The position numbers and the translations under genes are program-made. A stretch of 64,000 bases of DNA from Dyadobacter sp. CY326 (GTDB lineage Bacteria; Bacteroidota; Bacteroidia; Cytophagales; Spirosomataceae). The stretch spans positions 124,001 to 188,000 of the forward strand of contig NZ_JAJUXI010000011.1 in NCBI RefSeq assembly GCF_021390515.1, in the 5' to 3' direction. Positions 42,408-51,072 of the stretch are shown in pieces. The notes below the pieces were generated by a model. The model was given only the letters and a program-made list of their open reading frames with translations. It ran no database searches and had not been told where the DNA came from. Numbering within the stretch: position 1 is the stretch's first letter; the number at the start of each line of letters is the position of its first letter.

Positions 42408-42497
42408 TTATTTCTTCTTATGTCTGTTCTTTCTAAGTCTTTTCTTTCTCTTGTGAGTGGAAATCTTATGTCTCTTTCTTTTTTTTCCGCAAGGCAT
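42408..42497 (-). CDS. mS38-like (AURKAIP1/COX24 domain) small ribosomal protein
   Basis: 29 residues: MPCGKKRKRHKISTHKRKKR is followed by LRKNRHKKK. From its ATG at 42497 to TAA at 42408 it is entirely basic. It is the short Bacteroidota homologue of mitochondrial mS38/COX24, a small-subunit ribosomal protein, recognised by the PxGKKRKRHK, TH-KRKKRLRKNRHKKK sequence. It is too short for routine gene prediction and is often missed. It lies between the TPR gene and rng on the same strand, as part of a cluster with HU and RNase G. Confidence 0.92.
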   Translation of the reverse strand: MPCGKKRKRHKISTHKRKKRLRKNRHKKK

Positions 42498-42542
42498 GTT
42501 TATGTCGTTTTGTAATAAAAAATTGATTTTCTTAATTTCCGC

Positions 42543-43391
42543 TTAGTTGGTCAGACGGTCTTCCAATTCACCTATAGCTTGTTGGATAACCGGGTCTTTT
42601 TCTTCCTTTTTAACTTCGGCGAGTACCTTGCGGGCCTCTTCCTTGTTTCCCAGCTCCACCAGCGTCAATCCCAAATAGAACTTAGCTTTTGTGTTAGCCG
42701 GATTATTGGTCAAAATTTGTCTGAACCTGTCGGCAGCTTTTGAATATTGGTTAGACCTCATGGATAAAATCCCCAGGTTGAACAATGCCAACTCATTGGT
42801 AGGATCGGTGTCAATCACTTCGCGCAACATCAAAATTCCCTGCATCGGGTTTTCTGTGTTAACGTAAGTCATTGCCATATTAGCCTTGACAGCCAACAAT
42901 CCAGGATTCTGGTCAAGTGCTTTTTGGTAATATTCGCGGGTTTTAACTCCAAGGTTCTTCGCTTTCGCCTCATCTATTGCAAAACCATAAGCTTCGTAAT
43001 AACGATCCCCAGTTCTGACAAGATTTTCAATGCTTGGAGATAAAAGTGCCACTTTTTCAGCGTAAAACGCTGAGCTGTCGAATTTTTGAAGTTTCGCGAA
43101 CTCGTCGGATAATTTCAAACCTGCGACTGCTTTTTCTTTTTCGCTGGCATTATTGAAACCATTTCTGAGCTGATCTACAATTTTTTGCTGATCAGGTGAG
43201 AGCGTGGCTGCGTCATGCTGCGATTTTGGAGAAGCTTCCGGAGCAGCAGTCGTTGTAGCAGCTGCTTCGGATTGGCTTCGTTCCTTGCCTACTTCCTTGC
43301 CTTTTGTGTTTACAACAACTTTTGGTAGGCTAAAAAGCGTTCCAACAAGCGCAACTGCAAGCACACAAGAAAGAAGAATAGACTTTTTCAT
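42543..43391 (-). CDS. Tetratricopeptide repeat protein with N-terminal signal anchor
   Basis: 282 residues. N-terminal signal peptide or anchor (4-23), a low-complexity linker (about 30-70, AAATTTAAPEASP), then TPR helices from about 75 to the end, with at least four repeats (LAVKANMAMTYVNTENP, ELALFNLGILSMRSNQ, TKAKFYLGLTLVELGN). TPRs bind other proteins, partner unknown. The order HU, TPR protein, RNase G is a conserved neighbourhood in Bacteroidota, so the protein may serve a housekeeping role at the membrane. Confidence 0.88.
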   Translation of the reverse strand: MKKSILLSCVLAVALVGTLFSLPKVVVNTKGKEVGKERSQSEAAATTTAAPEASPKSQHDAATLSPDQQKIVDQLRNGFNNASEKEKAVAGLKLSDEFAKLQKFDSSAFYAEKVALLSPSIENLVRTGDRYYEAYGFAIDEAKAKNLGVKTREYYQKALDQNPGLLAVKANMAMTYVNTENPMQGILMLREVIDTDPTNELALFNLGILSMRSNQYSKAADRFRQILTNNPANTKAKFYLGLTLVELGNKEEARKVLAEVKKEEKDPVIQQAIGELEDRLTN

Positions 43392-43424
43392 AATAATCGT
43401 ATAACCCAGACCTTTTCAGGTAAA

Positions 43425-43730
43425 TTACTTTTCAGCGACAGCTTTCAATTTGTCACTTTCTTTAACCTGCTCTACAAATACTTTTGCAGGTTTGAAGCTT
43501 GGTACAAAGTGCTCGTCAATGATCATCGAAGTTCCCTTCGAGATATTACGGGCAACTTTACGCGCACGTTTTTTATTGATGAAACTACCAAAACCTCTTA
43601 CATAAAGATTCTCACCCTCAGAAAGAGAGTCCTTTACCACGGTGAAAAACGATTCTAGCGTTTGCTGAACATCGCCCTTGTCTACACCTGTTTTCTCAGA
43701 AATCTGTGCGATTACGTCTGCCTTAGTCAC
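43425..43730 (-). CDS. HU family DNA-binding protein
   Basis: 101 residues from a GTG at 43730. HU/IHF fold: TKADVIAQISEKTGVDKGDV first helix, RGFGSFINKKRARKVARN for the beta arms with the basic tip, and VPSFKPAKVF at the end of the core. A short charged C-terminal tail. It bends DNA non-specifically in the nucleoid. It is first in the minus-strand unit that goes on to the TPR gene 33 bases away, and divergent from mutY. Confidence 0.95.
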   Translation of the reverse strand: MTKADVIAQISEKTGVDKGDVQQTLESFFTVVKDSLSEGENLYVRGFGSFINKKRARKVARNISKGTSMIIDEHFVPSFKPAKVFVEQVKESDKLKAVAEK

Positions 43731-43889
43731 TTTGATTGTTTACTTTAAGTGGATATTATTTCATTTATTTACTTACTCCTCTAAATTTTGGGAACACAAA
43801 GGTACGCTAATTTTACCAAGATTTAAAAGTAAAGCGTTTTCATTTTTTTTCTAATTGGTTAAATAACAGCGTACATAAGGACAAATTAT

Positions 43890-44969
43890 ATGATATCCGA
43901 GCATTTACGGGCAATTGATTTTAATAAAAAACTTAAATCCTGGTATCTTAAAAACCACAGACCTCTACTTTGGAGACAAACGACGGACCCGTATAAAATA
44001 TGGTTATCCGAAATCATTTTGCAACAAACACGTGTGGCGCAGGGAACGCCTTATTATCAGAAGTTTCTGGATAATTATCCAACCGTTTTTGACCTTGCCA
44101 ATGCGGACGAACGCGATGTGCTGCGGCTTTGGCAGGGATTGGGTTATTATTCCCGCGCCAGGAACATGCACTTCACTGCCCGACAGATCGTAAATGACTT
44201 CGGTGGAAAATTTCCTGAAACCGCTGCAGCATTATCAAAGTTGAAAGGCCTTGGTCATTACACGGCCGCTGCCATTGCCTCCTTTGCTTTCGGCGAAGCT
44301 GTTGCAGCCATTGACGGGAATGTGTATCGTGTGATGGCGCGGATCTTCGGAATTAAGTCGGATATGCTTAGTAATGAGGGGAAAAAGGAATTTGCGGCTA
44401 TTGCGAAAGAACTGGTTTCGCACGAAGATCCTGCCACTTATAACCAGGCAATGATCGAGTTTGGTGCGATTCAATGTGTGCCTGTTTCGCCCAATTGTGC
44501 CATTTGTCCTTTCAATGACATTTGCTACGCCTTCGCATTTAATGTGCAAAATGCGCTTCCGGTTAAATCTAAGAAAATGGCTGTAAAAAAGCGGTTTCTC
44601 AATTATTTCGTTATTCAGCAGGGTCAGGATCTGGCAATGCAGGAGCGCAAAACAAAGGACATTTGGAAAGGCCTTTATGATTTTTATCTTATCGAATCTG
44701 CTGGCCCGGTTGAGTCGCCGGACGAATTGCCGGAAAACCAAACTTTGCAAACCTTCTTGATGAAAGGCAACCTTCGTGAAGTGCCGAAATCCTACATTCA
44801 TTTATTGACACATCAAAAGCTGCACGTGCAATTTTGGTGGATAAAAATCCGGGATGAGGAATCCGTTGATTTGCCCATCGGTTTGAAATTCTTCTCAAAA
44901 AACGAAATCGAAACGCTTCCGAAACCCATTCTGATTGACACTTTATTAAAAGAAGAAAAATATTTGTGA
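43890..44969 (+). CDS. mutY: A/G-specific adenine glycosylase
   Basis: 359 residues. It removes adenine mispaired with 8-oxoguanine. Seen are the EIILQQTRV helix, the HhH segment LKGLGHYTAAAIASFAFG with the catalytic Asp in AAIDGNVYRVM, and the Fe-S cluster spacing C-x6-C-x2-C-x5-C (CVPVSPNCAICPFNDIC). The C-terminal NUDIX-like domain (about 230-350) reads the oxidised base. The genes mutY, ssb and gldE are near each other in many Bacteroidota; here a PhyH/Gfo pair is inserted. Confidence 0.96.
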   Translation: MISEHLRAIDFNKKLKSWYLKNHRPLLWRQTTDPYKIWLSEIILQQTRVAQGTPYYQKFLDNYPTVFDLANADERDVLRLWQGLGYYSRARNMHFTARQIVNDFGGKFPETAAALSKLKGLGHYTAAAIASFAFGEAVAAIDGNVYRVMARIFGIKSDMLSNEGKKEFAAIAKELVSHEDPATYNQAMIEFGAIQCVPVSPNCAICPFNDICYAFAFNVQNALPVKSKKMAVKKRFLNYFVIQQGQDLAMQERKTKDIWKGLYDFYLIESAGPVESPDELPENQTLQTFLMKGNLREVPKSYIHLLTHQKLHVQFWWIKIRDEESVDLPIGLKFFSKNEIETLPKPILIDTLLKEEKYL

Positions 44970-45030
44970 CCAATTGAAAACGTCGCCGTCTAAATCACTT
45001 TTATATGCATGATGTGCAAGGAATTGTATT

Positions 45031-45055
45031 TTAAGTAATATATTTTTGTACTTAA
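45031..45055 (+). promoter_or_regulatory. Candidate operator over a -7 element upstream of the phytanoyl dioxygenase gene
   Basis: TTAAGTA (45031-45037) and TACTTAA (45049-45055) form an inverted repeat with an 11-base spacer that contains TATTTTTG (45041-45048), a TAnnTTTG-type -7 element. The dioxygenase gene starts 19 bases on. A repressor bound here would cover the promoter. No clear -33 element is seen. Confidence 0.45.
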
Positions 45056-45073
45056 CATGTAAACTGATGAGCT

Positions 45074-45931
45074 ATGACGGGTTTTAATTTAACTACAAAT
45101 CAGATCAAGGCATTTGAAGAAGATGGTTATCTGGTCGCAAAAGGGCTTTTTTCGCAGGAAGAAACAGATAAATTGTATCACACTGCATTGGAAAATTCAG
45201 TTATGCAAAAGAATGCGATGGACCTGAACGACCAGTCCGGAAAAAAAACGAAACTTTCACTCTGGTTCACGCCTGGTGACGATGTTTTTGGTTATTTGAT
45301 CCGGAGCGAAAGAATGGTCAATTCGGTTTGGCAATTATTGGGCGTGGAAAGCGCTGTCTGCCATTTTCACACCAAGCTTATGCAGAAAGAACCGAAAGTG
45401 GGCGGTGCATGGGAATGGCATCAGGATTATGGATATTGGTATAAAAATCAGTTCATTTATCCTGACCAGTTAATGAGCGTGATGATTGCCCTAACGCCCG
45501 CAAATAAAGAAAACGGCTGTTTGCAAGTCATTAAGGGTTCGCATAAAATGGGCCGGGTCAATCACGGCTTTGCAGGGGAGCAAGTGGGTGCTGATATGGA
45601 AATGGTAAATCATGCTTTGAAAACAATGGAACTGGTTTATTGCGAAATTGAGCCAGGCGATGCATTGTTTTTCCATAGTAACCTCTTGCACAGGTCGGAA
45701 GCCAATTTGTCGGATCATCCGAGATGGTCGCTGATTTCATGTTATAATTCGCAGTCCAACATCGCTTACGCCGAAACTTCCACTTCCTGGCGCGTGCCGG
45801 TTTCCATTGTTCCGGATCGCGCTTTGCTGGAATGGGAAGCTTCTTCTTTTGGAAATGCCGATTTTCTGAAAAAGGAAAATGATCCGGCGCTCAAAACAAC
45901 CGGGTGGGAAAGTGAAGTGAAAACAAGTTAA
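45074..45931 (+). CDS. Phytanoyl-CoA dioxygenase family protein
   Basis: 285 residues, Fe(II)/2-oxoglutarate oxygenase fold. The iron ligands are in WEWHQDYGYW (HxD) and LLHRSEANLSDHPR (His), and an Arg after it would hold 2-oxoglutarate. Family members hydroxylate many small molecules, so the substrate is open. The following Gfo/Idh/MocA oxidoreductase, 48 bases on, suggests a shared pathway for a sugar or polyol derivative; a pair like this is often seen in Bacteroidota. No signal peptide. Confidence 0.9.
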   Translation: MTGFNLTTNQIKAFEEDGYLVAKGLFSQEETDKLYHTALENSVMQKNAMDLNDQSGKKTKLSLWFTPGDDVFGYLIRSERMVNSVWQLLGVESAVCHFHTKLMQKEPKVGGAWEWHQDYGYWYKNQFIYPDQLMSVMIALTPANKENGCLQVIKGSHKMGRVNHGFAGEQVGADMEMVNHALKTMELVYCEIEPGDALFFHSNLLHRSEANLSDHPRWSLISCYNSQSNIAYAETSTSWRVPVSIVPDRALLEWEASSFGNADFLKKENDPALKTTGWESEVKTS

Positions 45932-45979
45932 TAATGCCTTTTTACGACTATCCTATAACGCTAACTGAAATATCATTTT

Positions 45980-47185
45980 ATGCAAAAAATTGCCATGTTG
46001 GGTTCCGGTTTTATCGGACGTTTTTACGCTGAGTCGATTCATGGTCAGCGAGGCCGGGATAAGGTTGTTGCAATTTATGCGCGGCGTGAAGAAAGTGCCC
46101 AAAAGTTCGCGAATGATTACGGATGCGATTTTTGGTCTTCAAATATGGAAGAAGTCATTGCGCATCCCGATGTGAATATGGTTTGCATTGCATTGCCTAA
46201 CAACATTCATGAAGAAGCTGTTATGCTGTGTGCAAAGCATAAAAAAGCAGTGGTTTCCACAAAACCGCTTGGTCGAAACGGCGCAGAAGCATTGCGCATG
46301 ATGAAGGCAGCGGAGGAAGCAGGGATTTTTGCAGGTTATCTGGAAGACCTGTGCTACACGCCCAAGTTTTTAAAATCAATAGAAAGCGTCAAAAATGGCT
46401 CGCTAGGAAGAATTATCTGGGCAAAATCGCGCGAAGCGCATCCCGGGCCGCATAGCGAATGGTTCTGGGACATTGAGCAGGCCGGAGGCGGCTGCATTCT
46501 CGATCTGGGATGCCATTGCATTGAAATTTCACGCAACTTTATTGGCAAAGACATTAAGCCCGTTGAAGTAATGTGCTGGGCGGACACGCAAGTAAAACCC
46601 ATTGATGCTGAGGATCATGCCATTGCATTGGTAAAATACGAAAACGGCGCAATCGGGCAATTTGAAGTTAGCTGGACCTTCCGCGGCGGCATGGATCTGC
46701 GCGACGAAGTTATGGGCACTGAGGGAACAATCTGGATCAATAATTTCCTGAGAACGGGTTTTGAAATGTTTACAACCGGACAGAATGCGGAAGGAAAAGG
46801 AGAGGATTATGTGGCAGAAAAAGCCGAAAGCAACACCGGTTGGCTGTTTCCCGTGGGCGATGAAGTGAATGATCTGGGTTACAATCACATGTTTACGGAC
46901 ATGTTCAATGCCGTGGAAAATGGCATTGAGCCTGCCGAAACATTTTATGACGGTTATATTGTGAACGCGGTCATCGACGCAGCTTATAAGTCAGCGAAAA
47001 CGAAACTTTGGGAAAAAGTCGAGCTTCCTGTTTGGCGAGGCAAAGAAGGCGTGACCAAGCCATCCAATTACACGTCTTACAATGAAGAGTATTATTTGAT
47101 CAAACAGGAAATGACGCACGATGGCCGCAATAAGCTGATTTTAAAACACAAAATAACGGGCAAAATCAGCGAACAGGACATTTAA
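45980..47185 (+). CDS. Gfo/Idh/MocA family oxidoreductase, cytoplasmic
   Basis: 401 residues. NAD(P) Rossmann domain with AMLGSGFIGRFYAES and the KPLGRNG motif in place of the usual EKP. C-terminal domain has WDIEQAGGGCILDLGCHCIE and a two-His metal-like patch. The length is near that of inositol or glucose-fructose oxidoreductases. It is co-transcribed with the phytanoyl dioxygenase gene. Unlike the oxidoreductase at 19329-20414 it has no signal peptide. Substrate unknown. Confidence 0.9.
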   Translation: MQKIAMLGSGFIGRFYAESIHGQRGRDKVVAIYARREESAQKFANDYGCDFWSSNMEEVIAHPDVNMVCIALPNNIHEEAVMLCAKHKKAVVSTKPLGRNGAEALRMMKAAEEAGIFAGYLEDLCYTPKFLKSIESVKNGSLGRIIWAKSREAHPGPHSEWFWDIEQAGGGCILDLGCHCIEISRNFIGKDIKPVEVMCWADTQVKPIDAEDHAIALVKYENGAIGQFEVSWTFRGGMDLRDEVMGTEGTIWINNFLRTGFEMFTTGQNAEGKGEDYVAEKAESNTGWLFPVGDEVNDLGYNHMFTDMFNAVENGIEPAETFYDGYIVNAVIDAAYKSAKTKLWEKVELPVWRGKEGVTKPSNYTSYNEEYYLIKQEMTHDGRNKLILKHKITGKISEQDI

Positions 47186-47242
47186 ATAAGCTTTTACATC
47201 TGTATCTTTAAATTAAGTTTTCAATCATCACAAATAGAAATC

Positions 47243-47722
47243 ATGGCAGGAAGTGTTAACAAAGTAATATTGATCGGTAACCTGGGAAGCGATCCGGAAG
47301 TCAGATATCTGGAAAGCGGCTCGGCGGTGGCCAAGTTTAACATTGCAACAACAGAGTCTTACACCAACAAAAGCGGCGAACGCGTCGATAACACGGAATG
47401 GCACCGCATTGAACTTTGGGAAGGTTTGGCGAAAGTGGCCGAAAAATATCTGAAAAAAGGCAATCAGGTTTACATTGAAGGCCGCATTCGCACGGATAGC
47501 TGGACGGATAAAGAAGGTCAGCAAAAAACGGGTGTAACTATTCGGGCAAACAGCATGACATTATTGGGCGGTCCTTCCGGATCTGGTTCCGGCGGTGATG
47601 GCGGCGGCAATGGAGGCGGTTACGCGCAGCAAGCTCCTGCAAGAAATCAGGCTCCACGATCCAATGATCCCATTCCGCCGTCGCTCGCAGCAGGAAGCGA
47701 CGATGACGATCTGCCATTCTGA
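47243..47722 (+). CDS. ssb: Single-stranded DNA-binding protein
   Basis: 159 residues. OB fold (1-110) starting AGSVNKVILIGNLGSDPEVR, with the DNA-binding NTEWHRIELWEGLAKVAEKYL stretch, a Gly-rich linker (about 114-135) and the acidic tip DDDDLPF that recruits repair and replication partners. Length and order are typical. It sits upstream of gldE, as in many Bacteroidota. Confidence 0.97.
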   Translation: MAGSVNKVILIGNLGSDPEVRYLESGSAVAKFNIATTESYTNKSGERVDNTEWHRIELWEGLAKVAEKYLKKGNQVYIEGRIRTDSWTDKEGQQKTGVTIRANSMTLLGGPSGSGSGGDGGGNGGGYAQQAPARNQAPRSNDPIPPSLAAGSDDDDLPF

Positions 47723-47809
47723 TGACTTCTTATTAATTCCGTAGCATTTCTGTTCAGCGCTATTTATTTCAGGGTTAAGCCCGTTTTGGAATAATATTTG
47801 TGAGCAGAA

Positions 47810-49177
47810 TTGCTACATTTATTTAGACGAAAGTTTATTACAGACTTTTCCAGACCATTTGTGAAAGAAACAGCTGACAGCGACGATCCCCTTGTCCGAA
47901 CGCGTACGGGGATTTCCATCCCCCAAAGATGTACGCAAACCATATTTGCAGGAGTCATCATACCCACTGATTTCCTGGCTCCTTACGACCTGATCCTCGT
48001 AATTTTTCTTTTTCTGATTTCCCTGTTCCTGTCCGGTGTCCGTGCCGCATATGCCGCTTCCGGTGCTATGGAAAATCCCTGGGAACGCAAAAGTGACACC
48101 GAAAGCACCCTTCCTAACCGCATTCAGCAGCTTGCCCTCTCGCTCATCCAGCGTGGGATAACCATGCTAGCATTGTTGCTAGCGGCAAGAATCGCGTGGA
48201 TTCACATTCAGGACGATCCCAACAACATTTACAGATGGATTGCAATTCTTTGTCTCGCATTATGGATCTGGCTGGATGCAATGGTGCGTTACAATAGTGC
48301 CCGTCGCGCGCTAGAATTCATACCAAGAATTTCGGGTGTTACCAATTTTCTGATCAAAATATGCCAGCCGCTTGCGCAGCCCATTATGAAGCTGGGTTAT
48401 TCTTTTGGCGTGCTTACGCCCGAGGGAGCCGAGATTACAACGGAGCAATTAGAAGCAAAGGCTGAAAGTGAAGAAGAAACGGACCTTTTACGTGGCTTGG
48501 CTAATTTCAGGGAAACCAGTTCAAAAAAGGCAATGCAGGCTCGCTTGCACATTACGGCTTTCGACATTGAACTGGATTTTCATGAATTAATGGACAAAAT
48601 CAATAAATCGGGTTACTCACGGGTGCCCGTTTATCGCGACGATCTGGACCATATTGAAGGAATTTTGAATGTCAAAGATTTGCTTCCGCACATTCATTTG
48701 GACGAGCACTTTAATTGGCAAAAACTGCTGAGGCCCGTTTACTTCATTCCTGAAAGCAAGCATTTGGACGATCTCATGAAGGATTTTCAAAACCGCCGCG
48801 TGCATATGGCCATTGTTGTGGACGAATATGGCGGAACAAGCGGACTGATTACTTTGGAAGACATTATCGAAGAGATTTTCGGGGACATCAATGACGAATA
48901 CGACGAGGACGATGAAGTGAATTACACCCAGGTCGATGATAACACTTACGTTTTTGAAGGGAAAGTGTTAATCAACGACTTGTGCCGCATTCTAAACCTG
49001 GAAACGGATTATTTCGAAGAGGTTAGGGGTAACAGCGAGTCGCTTGCAGGTTTGTTACTCGAATTGTTTTCCAGATTGCCGCGTCCGGGAGAAATTTCGA
49101 CGCATAGGGAAGTTACTTTTAAGGTGCAATCAGCTGATAAGAAGCGGATTAAGAAAGTTCGTGTGCTTGTTGGTTAA
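47810..49177 (+). CDS. gldE: GldE-like gliding-motility-associated protein (CNNM/HlyC-CorC family)
   Basis: 455 residues from a TTG at 47810; an in-frame GTG at 47861 is also possible, and no ATG precedes the first membrane helix. Order: membrane helices at about 53-72, 105-125 and 140-158, then a CBS pair (about 265-385, RVPVYRDDLDHIEGILNVKDLL and AIVVDEYGGTSGLITLEDIIEEIFGDI) and a CorC_HlyC domain (about 395-455). GldE belongs to the set of gliding-associated proteins first found in flavobacteria. The order ssb-gldE matches; gldD, usually next, is not here. Confidence 0.85.
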   Translation: MLHLFRRKFITDFSRPFVKETADSDDPLVRTRTGISIPQRCTQTIFAGVIIPTDFLAPYDLILVIFLFLISLFLSGVRAAYAASGAMENPWERKSDTESTLPNRIQQLALSLIQRGITMLALLLAARIAWIHIQDDPNNIYRWIAILCLALWIWLDAMVRYNSARRALEFIPRISGVTNFLIKICQPLAQPIMKLGYSFGVLTPEGAEITTEQLEAKAESEEETDLLRGLANFRETSSKKAMQARLHITAFDIELDFHELMDKINKSGYSRVPVYRDDLDHIEGILNVKDLLPHIHLDEHFNWQKLLRPVYFIPESKHLDDLMKDFQNRRVHMAIVVDEYGGTSGLITLEDIIEEIFGDINDEYDEDDEVNYTQVDDNTYVFEGKVLINDLCRILNLETDYFEEVRGNSESLAGLLLELFSRLPRPGEISTHREVTFKVQSADKKRIKKVRVLVG

Positions 49178-49178
49178 T

Positions 49179-49592
49179 TTATTTGCCTTGTGGGATCACT
49201 TTGGAAAAATATCTGATCTCATATAATTTCTGATTCCTTCCCGAAAAATACGGCTGCTGCGATTTTTTCAGAACCATTGATTTGGCATTCAAATCAATGA
49301 TTTCATATCCATTTACAGCTTTTCCGGTTGAATCCGTATAAACCAGCGAGTCAGCCGACATCAGCTTGTAACGCGATTTTCGATATTCACCTTTTCGCCT
49401 TTGATAGAGCGTCCCATCGGCCCGATAATCGAAATAGGACCAATGCGCGTCTTTCGTGTTATTAGTAAAGCTGAATCCATTCACGTAATTGGAAATGGAA
49501 TCGGTTCGCCATAAACCTACAATGTCTTTTTCACGAGACGAGCATCCCGTGAAAAAGACAAGCAGGCATATCAATAAAAATCGGTTGGTCAA
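49179..49592 (-). CDS. Small lipoprotein at the end of a SusCD operon
   Basis: 137 residues from a TTG at 49592, three bases after the susD stop. The lipobox is VFFTGC with Cys at residue 17. The mature part is a beta-rich domain with IVGLWRTDSISNYVNG, a lipocalin-like opening (GxW), but no further motif. There is no other in-frame start that keeps the signal peptide. Being next to SusD it may be a third surface component of the uptake system; this is inference. It is convergent with gldE. Confidence 0.72.
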   Translation of the reverse strand: MTNRFLLICLLVFFTGCSSREKDIVGLWRTDSISNYVNGFSFTNNTKDAHWSYFDYRADGTLYQRRKGEYRKSRYKLMSADSLVYTDSTGKAVNGYEIIDLNAKSMVLKKSQQPYFSGRNQKLYEIRYFSKVIPQGK

Positions 49593-49595
49593 AAC

Positions 49596-51035
49596 TTAAT
49601 AATTGCTATTTTGAATTAAAACACCGTTGCTCAAATCCACTTCGCGCTGAGGCAATGGGAAGTAATAATGCTTCGGCTTTATAAAGTTACGGCTAGGCTT
49701 ATGCGGACCGCGGTTGATCTTGTAATGAGCCACAATGTCGATGAGTCCAGCTTTGTCCCAACGCATCAAATCCTGATGTCTTTCGTTTTCGCCTGCCAAC
49801 TCCACACGTCTTTCATGCATAATGTTCTTCATGGTTGCATTGGTAATCGCAGCCAATCCGGCACGCTTTCTAACCGCATTCAGTTCTGCATCGCCATTCG
49901 CTCCCGAGCGGATTTTGGCTTCGGCCGCAAGCAGATAAACGTCCGCTGTTCTTAAAAACGGTGCATTCAAACTTTGGCTCATATCGCCGTTCTCGGCGAA
50001 CTGCGTGTATTTTTTAAATGCGTAACCTGTCACGCGCGTCATGCTTCCGGCGAATGTTTCCGTTCCCAGCTCATTGCGGTCCACCTTATCGCCCGGACTG
50101 AAAATGGACGAAGCCTTGCGCGTGTCGCCTTTTTCAAATTCCTGAACAAGGTCCGCGATCGGTTCGTGAAAACCCCAGCCGCCAAATGCCTGCGGCGTGT
50201 GATAAAAAGTAGGGGAGTTGTCCGTTGTCCAACCGGTTTCGTATTGAAGTGAAAACAATATTTCAGGATTGTTTTCTGTCGCTAATTCAAAGTTTTGGCT
50301 AAATCCGGTTGCCAATTTGTAAGCAGCATTGGAAGTGACTTTTGTGCTCGCTTCAATTGCCTTCGCCCATTGCTCTTCATACACATACAGTTTTGTTAAA
50401 AAACCGTAAGCCGAACCCTGTGTAACGCGTCCCGCTTCGCCGTCTGAATAAGAAACCGGAAGTAATGATGCTGCCTTTTGAAAATCGGACTCAGCCTGTG
50501 CACGAACCTCGGCCAATGTTGATTTTGGTTTATTAAAATTGAGTTTCAATGCATCGTCTTCCAGCAAAATAGGCACTTCGCCATAAATCAGTGAAAGTCT
50601 CCAATACACAAATCCCCTCAAAAAATAGGCTTCACCCATGCTGCGGTTGCGCAACGTTTCGTCCATAGTAACCTTTGGCGCATTGATCAGCACCGCATTG
50701 GCTCTTGAAATAACCTCGTATTTGGTTTTCCAGGTTGCCAGAATGTGCGAATTGGAAGCGTCGAAAGTGAACATTTCCAAAGCCGTTTCGTCTGAGTGGT
50801 CGCCCGCGCGGTTCATATCATCTGAACAGTTATCGAATGTGTATTCCGTGTGCGCAAAGCCGTCTTCTTCCAAAAGCGGCGAATAAACTGCATTCACAGC
50901 CGCCACCACATCGTCGCCATTGCGCCAATATTGTTGCGAAGTAACCTGCCCGTAAGGCGTCGTTTCGAGCAAATTATCACAGCTTGTGAGCATTGCCAGA
51001 AATATATAACCGGATAATATTGTTATTTTTTTCAT
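49596..51035 (-). CDS. SusD/RagB family nutrient-binding outer membrane lipoprotein
   Basis: 479 residues from the ATG at 51035; the open frame upstream has no signal peptide. Lipobox FLAMLTSC with Cys at 19, followed by DNLLETTPYGQVTSQQYW, typical SusD. Helical TPR-like core (about 80-320) and the C-terminal RRVELAGENERHQDLMRW motif near 420. It caps the SusC pore and binds the substrate. No glycoside hydrolase, peptidase or sulfatase is nearby, so the substrate cannot be read off. 37 bases separate it from susC. Confidence 0.93.
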   Translation of the reverse strand: MKKITILSGYIFLAMLTSCDNLLETTPYGQVTSQQYWRNGDDVVAAVNAVYSPLLEEDGFAHTEYTFDNCSDDMNRAGDHSDETALEMFTFDASNSHILATWKTKYEVISRANAVLINAPKVTMDETLRNRSMGEAYFLRGFVYWRLSLIYGEVPILLEDDALKLNFNKPKSTLAEVRAQAESDFQKAASLLPVSYSDGEAGRVTQGSAYGFLTKLYVYEEQWAKAIEASTKVTSNAAYKLATGFSQNFELATENNPEILFSLQYETGWTTDNSPTFYHTPQAFGGWGFHEPIADLVQEFEKGDTRKASSIFSPGDKVDRNELGTETFAGSMTRVTGYAFKKYTQFAENGDMSQSLNAPFLRTADVYLLAAEAKIRSGANGDAELNAVRKRAGLAAITNATMKNIMHERRVELAGENERHQDLMRWDKAGLIDIVAHYKINRGPHKPSRNFIKPKHYYFPLPQREVDLSNGVLIQNSNY

Positions 51036-51072
51036 AGAATAAATTTTTTCAATGTTGGTCTGAACGGTGGGT

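Noticed and set aside
47203..47210. TATCTTTA as a promoter of ssb, and similar copies at 2768-2775 and 60193-60200
   Set aside because: Only partial match to TAnnTTTG, no -33 element at normal spacing, and the last copy is only five bases from its gene.
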